Source of the DNA: Bacteroidota bacterium
GTDB taxonomy: Bacteria; Bacteroidota; Bacteroidia; 2-12-FULL-35-15
Length of the DNA stretch: 64,000 nucleotides
Direction: 5' to 3'
NCBI GenBank assembly: GCA_025963775.1
Contig: JAOQAD010000004.1
Span: 37,987-101,986, forward strand
Shown here: in pieces, positions 24,395 through 34,333 of the stretch
How positions within the stretch are numbered: position 1 is the first letter of the stretch
Layout: every line of letters starts with the position of its first letter
Notes under the pieces: model-generated
Databases searched by the model: none
What the model was told of the DNA's origin: nothing
What the model saw: the letters and a program-made list of their open reading frames with translations, nothing else
Translations under genes and position numbers: made by a program

Positions 24395-27300
24395 CTATTT
24401 AAGAAAGGCATCACTTAAGTTTAAAAATAAATTGCGCAGCCTGTAAAAAGGCAGCTTGTTATCAGGCAGATCAGAGAAAGCTGTAATGTCGAACTGAAGC
24501 CGGCCCCTGGATTCTGCTCCCGGTACATCATGCATCTTCACCCATTCCCTGATCACGGAGGCAAGCTGGCAGGCAAAACTATTTGATGCAGGATCGCTGT
24601 TCCAGTCAAAGGGGATCGTAAATATAAATGGCGGGATCAATCCACCCGGAAGCGTTACGTACTGCGCAAACTGTCCATCCGGATCGGTGCTGTCTGCATT
24701 GATGCAATAGCTGTAGCTCCATACCAGCTTCAGCCTGATCTTCGGATTGGTTTTATCCTCTTCTCCGAAAAAATTATACAGCATGTTGCGTAGCTGCTCT
24801 TCAAATGTTTGTGCAACACTTGGAAGCAGCATGCTGTGAATATCAAACGGAGTGTCGTAATCAAGCAGCGGTGCCGAAGCATTGTAAGGGCGCACTACCG
24901 GCGTGCGGTATACAAAGTTGGAATTAGTGGGCTGTGTTCCGGCTTCAAAAAGATACTGGTTGCGTGTAATGTAAACACCTCCCCATGCATTCCACTGATC
25001 CATGATGTCAAGCCATTCTCCAAAGCTGGCCTTCTCTTTCGGATGTGTATACTTTCCAAAGATCACAGAGATCTCATCCGAGCGGGGATCTTCTTTCGCT
25101 TCTTCAACACGCAGGTAATTGCCTTCTTCATCCATGAAAAAATATTTTTGCTGATCACTTTTTCCGGATGGTGATTTGATCGTTGGCTTGTAGCTGCGGC
25201 CGTTTATCGGCGGCAGGGCAGGGTAAGGCATGCCTACGGTATCAGATTTAACTGAGATGTCGCTTCCCGGCGGTACCTGCAATTGGATATAAAAATCATC
25301 CTTCTTATCTTTTTCTTCCGGCCGCGTCACAAGGAATTCAACAGCTTTCCGGCCATCCACCTTTTGCTGGCGCTGATATTTTTCTGCACGTACATTCAGC
25401 CAGCAATGTATGGCATCGGCTACGTAGTCAACAACCGATAAATAGCTTTTTATGATTTTCCTGCATGATTCAAGTGTTGGGGATGATGCGGCATCTCCCG
25501 GCTGCAGCTTCGGCAGGAACCAGAGCAGATCGCTCATCATATCGCGGCCAACCACATTCCAGGTAGCCAGGCCGAGGAACAGGTCGGGCTGATTCGCAGC
25601 TGATTTCAGGCCCTGGTTGTCGAGGTTGAACAAGGTGCTGGAATAGATCAGGTCCTGGGCGGCAGCCGTATCGGGGTTCCTGAACGTAAATGAATATTGC
25701 CACTGCCGCGTTTCTTCCAATGTGAGCGAAGCAGTATCGTCATCATTCACACCTTTTGCTTCCTGGCTGAGCGGTGTTGGCGGAACAGGAAAATCGCGCA
25801 ATGGGACCGGCACATGGATCCGGCCGATCGGCACTTCTTCAAGAGGCTTCACAAAAAACAGCCATTGGGAAGCATTGTAATCGCTGATGCCGGGGATCGG
25901 GTGGATATTGAATTCCATAGCGAGCGGCTTGTAAGAAAGATCGACCGACAGGTTTTTATTTTTTGCAGGCTGAACAGAATTCAGGATAAAGGTCATCCAG
26001 GCCGGGTCCGCTTCCTGCAGTTTGATCTGTGCCGATGAAAAGGTGACCTGGCTGGCTTGTGCTTCATTCTTATCTTTCAGGGCTACAGGGCTTCCAAAGA
26101 TCAGCGAAGGGTTTTCCGTTTGCGGGGCAGAAACCTGCACCGGCAGCTGCACAATGGTTCCTATGCTGTACAGGTTGCACAGGCGCTGAAGCATTTGCTG
26201 CTGAAGGGCTTCACTGGCATCGTGTTGTGAGCCCTCTGCAGTCTCTTCAAGCACGGGCTGCACCAGCCTGCCATATCCTTCAGCGATCTTTTTCTTTGCA
26301 TCAAGCAATTGCTGCCGGTAGTTTGTACGGAGAATGCCATCTACCTGCACCAGTGCTTTTGTAAGCTCGGGCTGCAGCAGCTGGTCCACACTTTCAAACA
26401 GGTTCTCTGCAACGTTATCCAGCTGCATGCCCTGGAAGGCCATCTGCAGTGAGCCTGCGCCCGTAGCTCCGATGCATCCTTCATTGCTCTTAAAGCATGG
26501 CCCCGTAAAGCCTTGTCCCCTCGCATACTGAGGAATGCTGAATGTAGCGCTTAAAGGATAAGTAGCCAAAGGGATCGGTGCATAAAAAACAGCATCGTCT
26601 TTTATAAACCGGTAGGAGATCATTTTCTTGTCTTTGCTTACACCCTTCTCATGCAGCCTTACCGCGTACAGCTGATTTTTAGATGCGGATTTATCTCCCA
26701 TGGTGGCGATCTTCACATCGGCAAAAGTTTTTTCAAAGCTGTTGGCATAATGCAGCAGCGAAGCACTTTCCGAAGCAGGAGTGTTGCGCGCGTATTCTTT
26801 ATTCTGCTCAACGGCGCTCAGGTGCGGAGGAATGAGGCTGCCTGATATTCTTACTTCCGGCTGGTCCAGGAAAGCTTCATCCACCTGTTCGGCCTGCCTG
26901 CTGATGGTAAGTGATACTTCCAGCGGAAGCACCGGTGCTAATGTTTGATCAAAATTTATAGCAAAGCTTTGTGTAAGCGGTACAGGTGTTTTTGGGATCA
27001 GCACAGCAGTGCCTGCCGCGATGTTCTTCTGGAGTGCCGGATTGATCCGGGTTAACAGCTCGTGTGCGATCCATTTTTCTTTTGCGATCGTTTCAGGCGT
27101 GTCGCCAGCTTTTGCAGTATAAAGAATAAAATCATTATCGGGCACGGGAATACTTTTGCCTGCCTGCACCGGCCATGTATGCCTGCTGGTTACCGCGTTA
27201 AGCACGCACACCGGGATGTTGAACCGCTCAGCAAGTGCTGCTACGGTATCACCTTCCTGTACGGTATAAACGCTGCAGTTGAAATGCGGGACCAGTATTT

Positions 27301-30300
27301 TTTTTCCGGCAGGCACAGCATCGTCAAGATCGGGGTTAACTGCTTTCAGCAAAGCGATGGAAGTTTGTTTTTTATCAGCGATCGCTGAAAGAGACATCGC
27401 TGTTTCTGTTTCGTAATTTTCAAAACGCTGGTCCGGGATCACGATCACCGCCTGGCCGCCGGGGATTTCGGGTACACCCGGATTAAGTTTGCTGATGTGT
27501 TCCGCTGTGATGCTTTCAAACTGCGGCGCACTGTCTTTTAGTTTAGCCGCAATCTCTGTGAGGCTTTCCCCGTCAAGGGTGTAATACAGGTAAAAATTAT
27601 CGTTCGGTAAAAAGCAGTCTTTAACAGGATTGGGCTCCCCTGATGTTCCGGGATTCAGCGCACTGATGTACTCCTCGCTCATCCTGTATTTCAATGCGAG
27701 CGATTTTGCACCTGCTCCTTCTACTTTAAGATGTGTATATCCCGGCGCTGAAAATGCAGAGAGGTAATGAAAGATACCATCCATCATGTTCAGCAATCCC
27801 GGTTTCAGCTCAGAGGAATCTTCCAGCTTCGGATCAAGAGAAGTGGAAACCCTTGCCTTCACATCTTTTGCGCTCAGCTGGTAAATGGCTTTGCGGTAAG
27901 TTTCAAGGTCAGCCTGTGCTTTTTCGATGAGGCCATCGGCTTCTTCTTCATTTGCGAGGGGCTGATAGCCGGCTGCATCAAAGTTCAATGATACAAGAAG
28001 AGCAGCCGCATTTTCTTTCGGCGCAAACAAGTGGTCAATGCCTATGGATGGCCATTGCAATACCGACTGCAACGGATCCGAATAACCGATCATTTGTGGA
28101 AAGCCATTCAAATAAGGGCTTCCGGGGTACAGCTTCGGATTATTGAATGGCGATAGTGTGCGGTTGCCATACAGATCCTGCCAGTCGAAATTTACCTGCA
28201 CGATCTCGCCATTGCCCCTGTATGGATTTTTTTCCGGTGCAGGATAAGAAGGCACACCTTTTTGAATGGCGGACCTGGAATATGAAAATGCAGGAAGCAC
28301 ACCCTGGTAATTAAGCACCGGGGGGCCGGAAGCGCCTGTTTCTGCATTGCCCGGACTTACAGGCATAGAGTAGCTGCTTTTTGCAAACGAAGGATTTTCT
28401 TTTACTGCAAATGTAAGCAGGTTATAATTGAGCTGAAGCGTTGATTGCGGATCGAGTGCTGTTGCTCCGGCCGCACCGCCATCTGCATGCATGGATCTTT
28501 TTTCCGGGTTTTCCCTCAACAGGTTAAATGAAACAGTGCCCGGAATGATAGAGGATGTTTTATTCTGCGATTGGTCTGTCAGCTGTAACTTGCTAAGGTC
28601 CCTGAAAATTGCCTGTTCCCGGTTTGCCCAGAGCAGCCCGGCCACCGAAACAAAATAGCCGGAAGCGATCGTTTCTAAAATTGCCCCGTCTGTAACTGTA
28701 TGTTTTACCGGCGGAATGCGGACAGCATCTCCCTGTTTAAATTCAATGCCGGGATTCAGGTTACGCGTATCTGTTTCAGAAACGTTAAATTTCTTTGCTA
28801 CTTTTTCTAACGTGTATTCATCACTGTCGAGCAGGAAAATAATATTTCTGACCTCCAGCACTCCTGATTTCAGTGGCTGCCTGCCGAGCCTGGCGGCGAG
28901 GTGATCTATGGTAACACGATATTGCTGTAATAATTTTTCTACGGTTGTATTGTTATCTGCTATTACAAATTTTCTCTCCTGTGATTCAACAAATAAATAG
29001 GAATTTTCCGGCACCATTTCCCCGAGCGTCATGCTGTTCAGGAAATTATAACCATACTGGAAGCTTAATCCGTAGGTGATCACGATATTGATCTGCGCCT
29101 GTCCTTTTTCATCAAACACATCGGGAGGGATCCCCTGCTTTGTATTGCTGTCAAAATAATACAGGTAGAAGCCGCCGCTCCTCACCGAACATGCTTCCCA
29201 CAGCCGTCTGATATTATTTACAGGATCCTGGTTGAAGCTTCCGTGGATCCTTCCTACAGAGCCTGCCTGGCTTCTGAGCGACTGCGGATTACGGATGGTC
29301 GACAGGTTCGACTGCACCACAGCAGAGATCACTTCCGAAGGATCGACCGAGCGCAGGCCGTCTCCATCGCTGCTTTCAGCGGCCGTATATAAAACATGCA
29401 CCTGTGCAACATCCACACGTTCCGAAAGGCTGAGTTTTGGGTCGTACTGGTTGGCCAGCAATTTTTCGAGCAGCTGCAGTCCTTCCTCTGATGTGCTTTC
29501 GATCTCGAACATGGTTCCAAGATCCTGCCCCTGCGTCAATACAGAAGGCACAATATTTATATTCAGGGGGATCACTGTGCTCCAGCCGTATTTGATCACT
29601 TCCTTCTTCTCAAATTTTTTCTCCACCATGTTGTTCCTGCCCATGTACAGCCTGAACAATGGTTCCAGTGATTTTTGCTCCTGCACGGCTTTCGTAAGCT
29701 CATCGGAGAAATACCAGATCTTCGGTGCAACAGCGCGCTGCCAGCCCGGAGGGCCTGAAAATCCTGTGGAGCCGGTCATTGAATACGGCCACCAGCCTCC
29801 GCCGCCTGAAGGCCCGTCCGGCCCGCCGGGCCAGGTACTGCCGCTCGGCCCCTGTACAAACACAGGAGCATTGGCCTGCCAAACAGATGGTGCCTTGAGC
29901 ATGAAACGGCCCGGGTTAATTGTATAACCTTCCGCCTTTTTTACACTGAGAGCATGCGGCTGTAAAAGCGTGATTGAAAGTTGCCCGATCTCTTTCAGCT
30001 CAGTGGCATTCAATGCTATTTTCGATTTGATCGCATTTTGAGAAGTGTCTTTAGAAACTACTTTGAACCACTTTTTTTCTGCATTGGCCGGGGCACTTGT
30101 GTTCTCTGATAATGTAATGGTGCAGGAAGCAGCGGTTCCGGAAGCAGGAAGGTCGAACAGCTGTTGGGTGAGCTCATACAATGCGTAGGTATCGTCTTTT
30201 TTATCTGCAAATTCAGCAGGTGCAGGTGCGCGGAGCCCGTGCATGAGATAGCGTGATGCAAGCCCGGCTAATTTCCTGAACGATTTTTTTTCTGTAATTC

Positions 30301-33280
30301 CTTTGATCAGGATGTCTGTAGAATCCAGCACACGGAGTTCCGGCAGTACGAGATTTGTTTTGTCTTTGAAAAAGAGCGTATCATTTTTTGCATTGTTTTC
30401 AGCAAGCTGGTCGGTCGAAATGTTTCCATAGGCCGCTAATGAAGCAAATGTTTCTTCCTTTTCAATTTTGAACTCGTATTTCGGAATGGCCAGCCTGGCA
30501 AAAGTGGAAAGGATATTTTCATTTTCCATATTCATCAGCACGATCTCGTAGATCTCACGCTTTGCGTATTCGGCAATGCTTTGCAGCGTATCACCTGTTT
30601 TGCAGGTGTATAAAGTCTGAGAATCTTTTTGTACAGCAATTATTATTTCCGAGCCGGGAATAAATAAATTAATGATCGCAGCATTTGCTTTATCTTTTGC
30701 AACAAAGATCAGGAATGGCCTGATGGCAGTGTCGGCAGTGAAATTATAATAAGTGGCAATGGAATAAAAAGAATCGTTTTTCTGAATACTGTAAGAAGTT
30801 CCACCGAGATACACATACTGCTTTGGCTCCAGTGTTACGTTTGCATTCGCATTTACAATCGCAGCAGCTGTAATTTTAAATACTGCAATGATGGATGGCA
30901 GGCTTTCATTTTTTGTTGTGGTGTATGGATACGCTTCCATCAGGTCGATGCAATCCTGCACAAGATTGCGGCCCAGCAAAACAAAATAATCCTGGAAGAT
31001 AAAAGTAGAGAGCGATTGGCGGACAGCATCGGCTTCTTCCTGCTTTTCATTGTTTTTCTCTTCCAGCGGATTCTGGTGATCCACTTTCAGTTTTGCAAAA
31101 TACTCCCGGATCGTTTTATTATAACTGCTGTCGATCGGGTTTGCCGAAAAATCAACATTGATGAAGGGCGCCTGTCCGTCCATTTCCGCCTGAAGCTTTA
31201 AGTCAGGAAGCATCGGGAAAATGCTGACATTAAAGGATGAGCTTTCGCGATGCGACTCCATCGGTGAGCTTACCTGTACATCAAAATGATCATACAGGAA
31301 ATTTGTAAGGGCGCGGTAAGGAATCACCGGCACTCCGCCTCTATCCTCCGACAGAGAATCGAACAGCACCTTCAATGCTTCTATAGTAACGTTTTCAACC
31401 TTGTCGGTGATGTCTTTTTTCAGCTCTTCATTGCAGCCGGCAATAAGCCATTCCAGGTATGTTTTTGCAAGCATTCCGAAATCGCCTGCATGATCATCAT
31501 CACCGCTGTCTAAAAACAACCCGGCAATAAAGCTTGCTGTTTGATCTTTCAGTTGAGGCTGTGGTATTTCTTTTGCCACACGTGCGCTGAACTGCGGAAG
31601 GAACATAACAGGAAGCAGGGGCTTGTTCGCATTTGTGCGGAGCATCCGTTTTGTTCCCAGCTGGCCGAGGATTGTTTTACGCGGAGAGGATACAAGAGAC
31701 ATGTAAAAAGGATTTAAAGAGGATGCATCCGCCGCATTCCGGAGCGATTTGGCGCGCCATCCCGGAACTCCGCTGCCGGCGGGTAATATGAAGGTATAGC
31801 TGATGCTCGTTGAAAAGGAAAGGTCAACATTTATTTTCACAAAGCCGAGATTAACACTCACTGTAAGCGATAGGCTTACGCCGGCATTAATGTAAAGTAT
31901 AATGTCCTTATATGCTTCGATCACAACCCCGATCGCAGCATAGATCATAACATCAAGCCTTGCACTGATGATGGAAAAATTAACTTCTCCGTATACTCTT
32001 CCCACCACTTCAAATTGTCCGTTCAGGTAATAATAGGAATCTTCCCTTCCGCCTGATTTTTCATCCGGGCTGAAAAATCCGTAGGTGCCTGTAACAATTC
32101 CCTGGAAGCAAAGGCTGATACCGGCTTTTAAAATTCCTTTGTCGATCGTTTTGCCAATTCCCAAACGCAGCGCGATCCCGAAATCGATCACCGGCTTGAA
32201 CACACCCATCTTCGGGTCATAGTCGGCCGGCAAGCGTGTAGCCGTAGCACCTGTGAGCAATGCAAAATAAAATCCGCCGGCTCCTATAAAAGGAAAAACC
32301 TGTACAGTTGCTACGCGGCTCCAGTCGTTATTTGTAGGGAACCCAAGATCGACCCTGAAATTTCCGTTGGAATAGATCGCAATATCGATAACAGGCAATG
32401 TAAATGAAACAGCGCCAAACTCCAGCTGACGCATGGCATCCGGCAATTTTAAATGCAGGGAATAAACCCCGATGGAGTCGGTCACTTTTTTGTACAGGAG
32501 CTCAACGTTAAGGCCGGCAAAGGTTTTCGCTTTCTTGCCCGACAGTGAAAGTGCGAGCCCGTACATGTAAGGGTCGTTGTAAATGATGCTCAGGTCAACA
32601 GTGTTGAGGACCACGAACTGCGTGCCGATCATCCATCCGCTGGACGGGCTGAAAATAAGGTCGCCTTTTTTGGCTTTCGCCGATGGAACAATTTTGGCCC
32701 CTTCTTTAAAGCTGGTTCGGAGTGTGCCGATCGTATCTGCAATGCCCGGCGACTTCACCATGTCTTTAACAGAGATGTGCTGCCCGAGGCCAAGGAATTT
32801 CAGCTCGAATAAAGAATCGCCGGCTCCCGGAACTTTAGGAGCATTCTGCTTCGGATAGATCTCCCAGGGCTCAAACGTTCGCCCGAGAAAGCTCCCGGAA
32901 GGTTGTATGTTTATTTTTTTATTGTCTGTATAATAATAGATCTCGAGCGCTGTGATCTTCGCAAATTTTACATCGATTGAAAAAGGGTAGGAGAAGCCGA
33001 TCCTGTTCTCTCCATGTCCGTTTGACTTTCCTTCAACGATCAGCTTCAGCCCTTTGAAATTAATGTTATTCAAAAATCCCCAGGGCTCCGGGAACGATTG
33101 AAATTTTCCTTTCGGATCAAAAAGGCTGATCAGGTACGAGACAATATCCACCATGCTGAGATCACCAACCTCCGCAGTAAGCTTGTTGGAAGAAGTGCTT
33201 CCAAATTCCCCGCTAAGGACGAGTGGTGTTTTTCCGAAACGAAAACCGGCACTGAGCTTATATTTATTTTCTGCACTCAT
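24395..33280 (-). CDS. Giant LysM-rich protein of unknown function
   Basis: 2961 residues, no signal peptide or sorting domain. Residues 1-510 are beta-rich, with glycine and aliphatic strands (for example LRLGIGKTIDKGILKAGIS and VSLSLTVSVNLGFVKINVDL). They resemble the DUF6603-type region of other very large bacterial proteins, a tentative match. Three groups of LysM-like modules follow, about 815-985, 1430-1550 and 1850-2097, with units such as YTCKTGDTLQSIAEYA, YTLEKVAKKFNVSETDTRN and YTVQEGDTVAALAERFNIPV; I count about ten. A Gly/Pro collagen-like patch lies at about 1135-1185. The last 900 residues are mixed and unrecognised. LysM usually binds N-acetylglucosamine polymers. Flanked 3 bases upstream by a small gene and 21 bases downstream by GT2 genes. 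Confidence 0.8.
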   Translation of the reverse strand: MSAENKYKLSAGFRFGKTPLVLSGEFGSTSSNKLTAEVGDLSMVDIVSYLISLFDPKGKFQSFPEPWGFLNNINFKGLKLIVEGKSNGHGENRIGFSYPFSIDVKFAKITALEIYYYTDNKKINIQPSGSFLGRTFEPWEIYPKQNAPKVPGAGDSLFELKFLGLGQHISVKDMVKSPGIADTIGTLRTSFKEGAKIVPSAKAKKGDLIFSPSSGWMIGTQFVVLNTVDLSIIYNDPYMYGLALSLSGKKAKTFAGLNVELLYKKVTDSIGVYSLHLKLPDAMRQLEFGAVSFTLPVIDIAIYSNGNFRVDLGFPTNNDWSRVATVQVFPFIGAGGFYFALLTGATATRLPADYDPKMGVFKPVIDFGIALRLGIGKTIDKGILKAGISLCFQGIVTGTYGFFSPDEKSGGREDSYYYLNGQFEVVGRVYGEVNFSIISARLDVMIYAAIGVVIEAYKDIILYINAGVSLSLTVSVNLGFVKINVDLSFSTSISYTFILPAGSGVPGWRAKSLRNAADASSLNPFYMSLVSSPRKTILGQLGTKRMLRTNANKPLLPVMFLPQFSARVAKEIPQPQLKDQTASFIAGLFLDSGDDDHAGDFGMLAKTYLEWLIAGCNEELKKDITDKVENVTIEALKVLFDSLSEDRGGVPVIPYRALTNFLYDHFDVQVSSPMESHRESSSFNVSIFPMLPDLKLQAEMDGQAPFINVDFSANPIDSSYNKTIREYFAKLKVDHQNPLEEKNNEKQEEADAVRQSLSTFIFQDYFVLLGRNLVQDCIDLMEAYPYTTTKNESLPSIIAVFKITAAAIVNANANVTLEPKQYVYLGGTSYSIQKNDSFYSIATYYNFTADTAIRPFLIFVAKDKANAAIINLFIPGSEIIIAVQKDSQTLYTCKTGDTLQSIAEYAKREIYEIVLMNMENENILSTFARLAIPKYEFKIEKEETFASLAAYGNISTDQLAENNAKNDTLFFKDKTNLVLPELRVLDSTDILIKGITEKKSFRKLAGLASRYLMHGLRAPAPAEFADKKDDTYALYELTQQLFDLPASGTAASCTITLSENTSAPANAEKKWFKVVSKDTSQNAIKSKIALNATELKEIGQLSITLLQPHALSVKKAEGYTINPGRFMLKAPSVWQANAPVFVQGPSGSTWPGGPDGPSGGGGWWPYSMTGSTGFSGPPGWQRAVAPKIWYFSDELTKAVQEQKSLEPLFRLYMGRNNMVEKKFEKKEVIKYGWSTVIPLNINIVPSVLTQGQDLGTMFEIESTSEEGLQLLEKLLANQYDPKLSLSERVDVAQVHVLYTAAESSDGDGLRSVDPSEVISAVVQSNLSTIRNPQSLRSQAGSVGRIHGSFNQDPVNNIRRLWEACSVRSGGFYLYYFDSNTKQGIPPDVFDEKGQAQINIVITYGLSFQYGYNFLNSMTLGEMVPENSYLFVESQERKFVIADNNTTVEKLLQQYRVTIDHLAARLGRQPLKSGVLEVRNIIFLLDSDEYTLEKVAKKFNVSETDTRNLNPGIEFKQGDAVRIPPVKHTVTDGAILETIASGYFVSVAGLLWANREQAIFRDLSKLQLTDQSQNKTSSIIPGTVSFNLLRENPEKRSMHADGGAAGATALDPQSTLQLNYNLLTFAVKENPSFAKSSYSMPVSPGNAETGASGPPVLNYQGVLPAFSYSRSAIQKGVPSYPAPEKNPYRGNGEIVQVNFDWQDLYGNRTLSPFNNPKLYPGSPYLNGFPQMIGYSDPLQSVLQWPSIGIDHLFAPKENAAALLVSLNFDAAGYQPLANEEEADGLIEKAQADLETYRKAIYQLSAKDVKARVSTSLDPKLEDSSELKPGLLNMMDGIFHYLSAFSAPGYTHLKVEGAGAKSLALKYRMSEEYISALNPGTSGEPNPVKDCFLPNDNFYLYYTLDGESLTEIAAKLKDSAPQFESITAEHISKLNPGVPEIPGGQAVIVIPDQRFENYETETAMSLSAIADKKQTSIALLKAVNPDLDDAVPAGKKILVPHFNCSVYTVQEGDTVAALAERFNIPVCVLNAVTSRHTWPVQAGKSIPVPDNDFILYTAKAGDTPETIAKEKWIAHELLTRINPALQKNIAAGTAVLIPKTPVPLTQSFAINFDQTLAPVLPLEVSLTISRQAEQVDEAFLDQPEVRISGSLIPPHLSAVEQNKEYARNTPASESASLLHYANSFEKTFADVKIATMGDKSASKNQLYAVRLHEKGVSKDKKMISYRFIKDDAVFYAPIPLATYPLSATFSIPQYARGQGFTGPCFKSNEGCIGATGAGSLQMAFQGMQLDNVAENLFESVDQLLQPELTKALVQVDGILRTNYRQQLLDAKKKIAEGYGRLVQPVLEETAEGSQHDASEALQQQMLQRLCNLYSIGTIVQLPVQVSAPQTENPSLIFGSPVALKDKNEAQASQVTFSSAQIKLQEADPAWMTFILNSVQPAKNKNLSVDLSYKPLAMEFNIHPIPGISDYNASQWLFFVKPLEEVPIGRIHVPVPLRDFPVPPTPLSQEAKGVNDDDTASLTLEETRQWQYSFTFRNPDTAAAQDLIYSSTLFNLDNQGLKSAANQPDLFLGLATWNVVGRDMMSDLLWFLPKLQPGDAASSPTLESCRKIIKSYLSVVDYVADAIHCWLNVRAEKYQRQQKVDGRKAVEFLVTRPEEKDKKDDFYIQLQVPPGSDISVKSDTVGMPYPALPPINGRSYKPTIKSPSGKSDQQKYFFMDEEGNYLRVEEAKEDPRSDEISVIFGKYTHPKEKASFGEWLDIMDQWNAWGGVYITRNQYLFEAGTQPTNSNFVYRTPVVRPYNASAPLLDYDTPFDIHSMLLPSVAQTFEEQLRNMLYNFFGEEDKTNPKIRLKLVWSYSYCINADSTDPDGQFAQYVTLPGGLIPPFIFTIPFDWNSDPASNSFACQLASVIREWVKMHDVPGAESRGRLQFDITAFSDLPDNKLPFYRLRNLFLNLSDAFLK

Positions 33281-33283
33281 AGA

Positions 33284-33748
33284 TCAGGAAGCTTTTTTCA
33301 GGGGTGTTAATTTTTCGGTGCCATGCATCTTCTTTAAGACTGTTGTTTTCCTTTTGCCGGAAGGGCTGTAGGGCGAAACGGACAAATCGGCACCAAACGA
33401 GCTGATAGTAATGCCTTTCACTTTTATTTCTGTTCGCGCCAGGTTCAGAAAGCTAAAGGCAAACGAAAATGTTGTAGCTTTTTTACGCGGATTATATGTT
33501 ATCGCCGTTAAGCGTACAGGCACATTCGTGATCAGCCGCGTTACCTGTTCGAGATAGCTCATCTGCAAAAGCACCTGTAATTCATGATCCCAGGCAGCAA
33601 TAAGCGAAGCCGGCAACGAAATTTTTTCCTGCACCAGGGCAATCACTTCAGCAATGGTGCCCAGGTCTTTGGATGTCCTGAACACATTCGCATAGCTTCC
33701 GTGCTCATTATAATAATCGCAAATCCGTATGATCTCCTGTTTGTCCAT
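33284..33748 (-). CDS. Small operon protein with DLGT module (unknown)
   Basis: 154 residues, cytosolic, unrecognised. Helical N-terminus (KQEIIRICDYYNEHG), then DLGTIAEVIALVQEKI (28-43) and a beta-rich end (VRLTAITYN, TTFSFAFSFLNL, EIKVKGITISSFGADLSV). The DLGT helix followed by a long strand series parallels the two upstream proteins and the start of the giant, suggesting a common fold. It ends 3 bases before the giant's start and begins 5 bases after the preceding gene's stop, so it is tightly coupled to both. Confidence 0.7.
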   Translation of the reverse strand: MDKQEIIRICDYYNEHGSYANVFRTSKDLGTIAEVIALVQEKISLPASLIAAWDHELQVLLQMSYLEQVTRLITNVPVRLTAITYNPRKKATTFSFAFSFLNLARTEIKVKGITISSFGADLSVSPYSPSGKRKTTVLKKMHGTEKLTPLKKAS

Positions 33749-33753
33749 GCTGG

Positions 33754-34239
33754 TTAATGCGCTGTTGCTGCTAATGATTTTCTCACTGTTTTCGATCCGG
33801 AAATGCCTTCATATTCAAAGGTGAAATATTCCAGCACGATCCCGCCCACAGATACTTTTTCTTTAAAGAGCAATCCAAGGCCAACAGCAAAGCGCATCTC
33901 GCTGCCGCTGCCATTTTTAATTTCCAGCCGGGTGATCACAACATGGGCGTCCAGGAAAGCCCTGCTCACTTTTTCAAATATGGAAGGAAGCCCTCCGATA
34001 AAATTACTGATGTCCTGGTAAAATCCTTTTCCTTTTCCTGCGCCCAATAATACATTTCCAAGCGCGATCAGCCCGTCGGCAACCGTTCCGAGGTCTGCCG
34101 CCTCTTCCACAGGCCTCGAGTACTGCACGCTGAATATACTGTTCTTATAAGTTCCGTCCAGCCGGTATTCGATCCCGCTCACTGTAAGGATGAGACCGAG
34201 TTCAAAACTGCTGTCCGATGCGGAATTCTTTCTGTTCAT
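33754..34239 (-). CDS. Small operon protein with DLGT module, paralogue
   Basis: 161 residues, no signal peptide, unrecognised. Order of elements: strands (FELGLILTVSGIEYRLDG, SIFSVQYSRP), the DLGTVADGLIALGNVL helix (49-64), a second helix after GGLPSIFEKVSRAFLDA, then strands VVITRLEIKNGSG, MRFAVGLGLLFKEKVSVGG and IVLEYFTFEYEG. The next gene upstream (34334-34864) has the same order and similar spacing, so the two are paralogues. Paired hairpins lie 14 bases before its start, which may set its level apart from the upstream genes. Confidence 0.7.
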   Translation of the reverse strand: MNRKNSASDSSFELGLILTVSGIEYRLDGTYKNSIFSVQYSRPVEEAADLGTVADGLIALGNVLLGAGKGKGFYQDISNFIGGLPSIFEKVSRAFLDAHVVITRLEIKNGSGSEMRFAVGLGLLFKEKVSVGGIVLEYFTFEYEGISGSKTVRKSLAATAH

Positions 34240-34252
34240 GTATGGATCACAA

Positions 34253-34290
34253 GCGCTGATAAGCGCCGGGCGGATTAAGCTCCGCCCGGC
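34253..34290 (-). promoter_or_regulatory. Two adjacent hairpins in the operon just before 33754-34239
   Basis: GCCGGGCGGA (34265-34274) pairs perfectly with TCCGCCCGGC (34281-34290) around TTAAGC. A second, smaller stem, GCGCT (34253-34257) with AGCGC (34262-34266), overlaps it by two bases. There is no T-tract. They could act as mRNA processing or stability sites, or as an attenuator, between two paralogous genes. Confidence 0.5.
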
Positions 34291-34333
34291 TACCAGTATT
34301 ATTTAATAGGAACAAATTTTTGATCGCTGCAGG

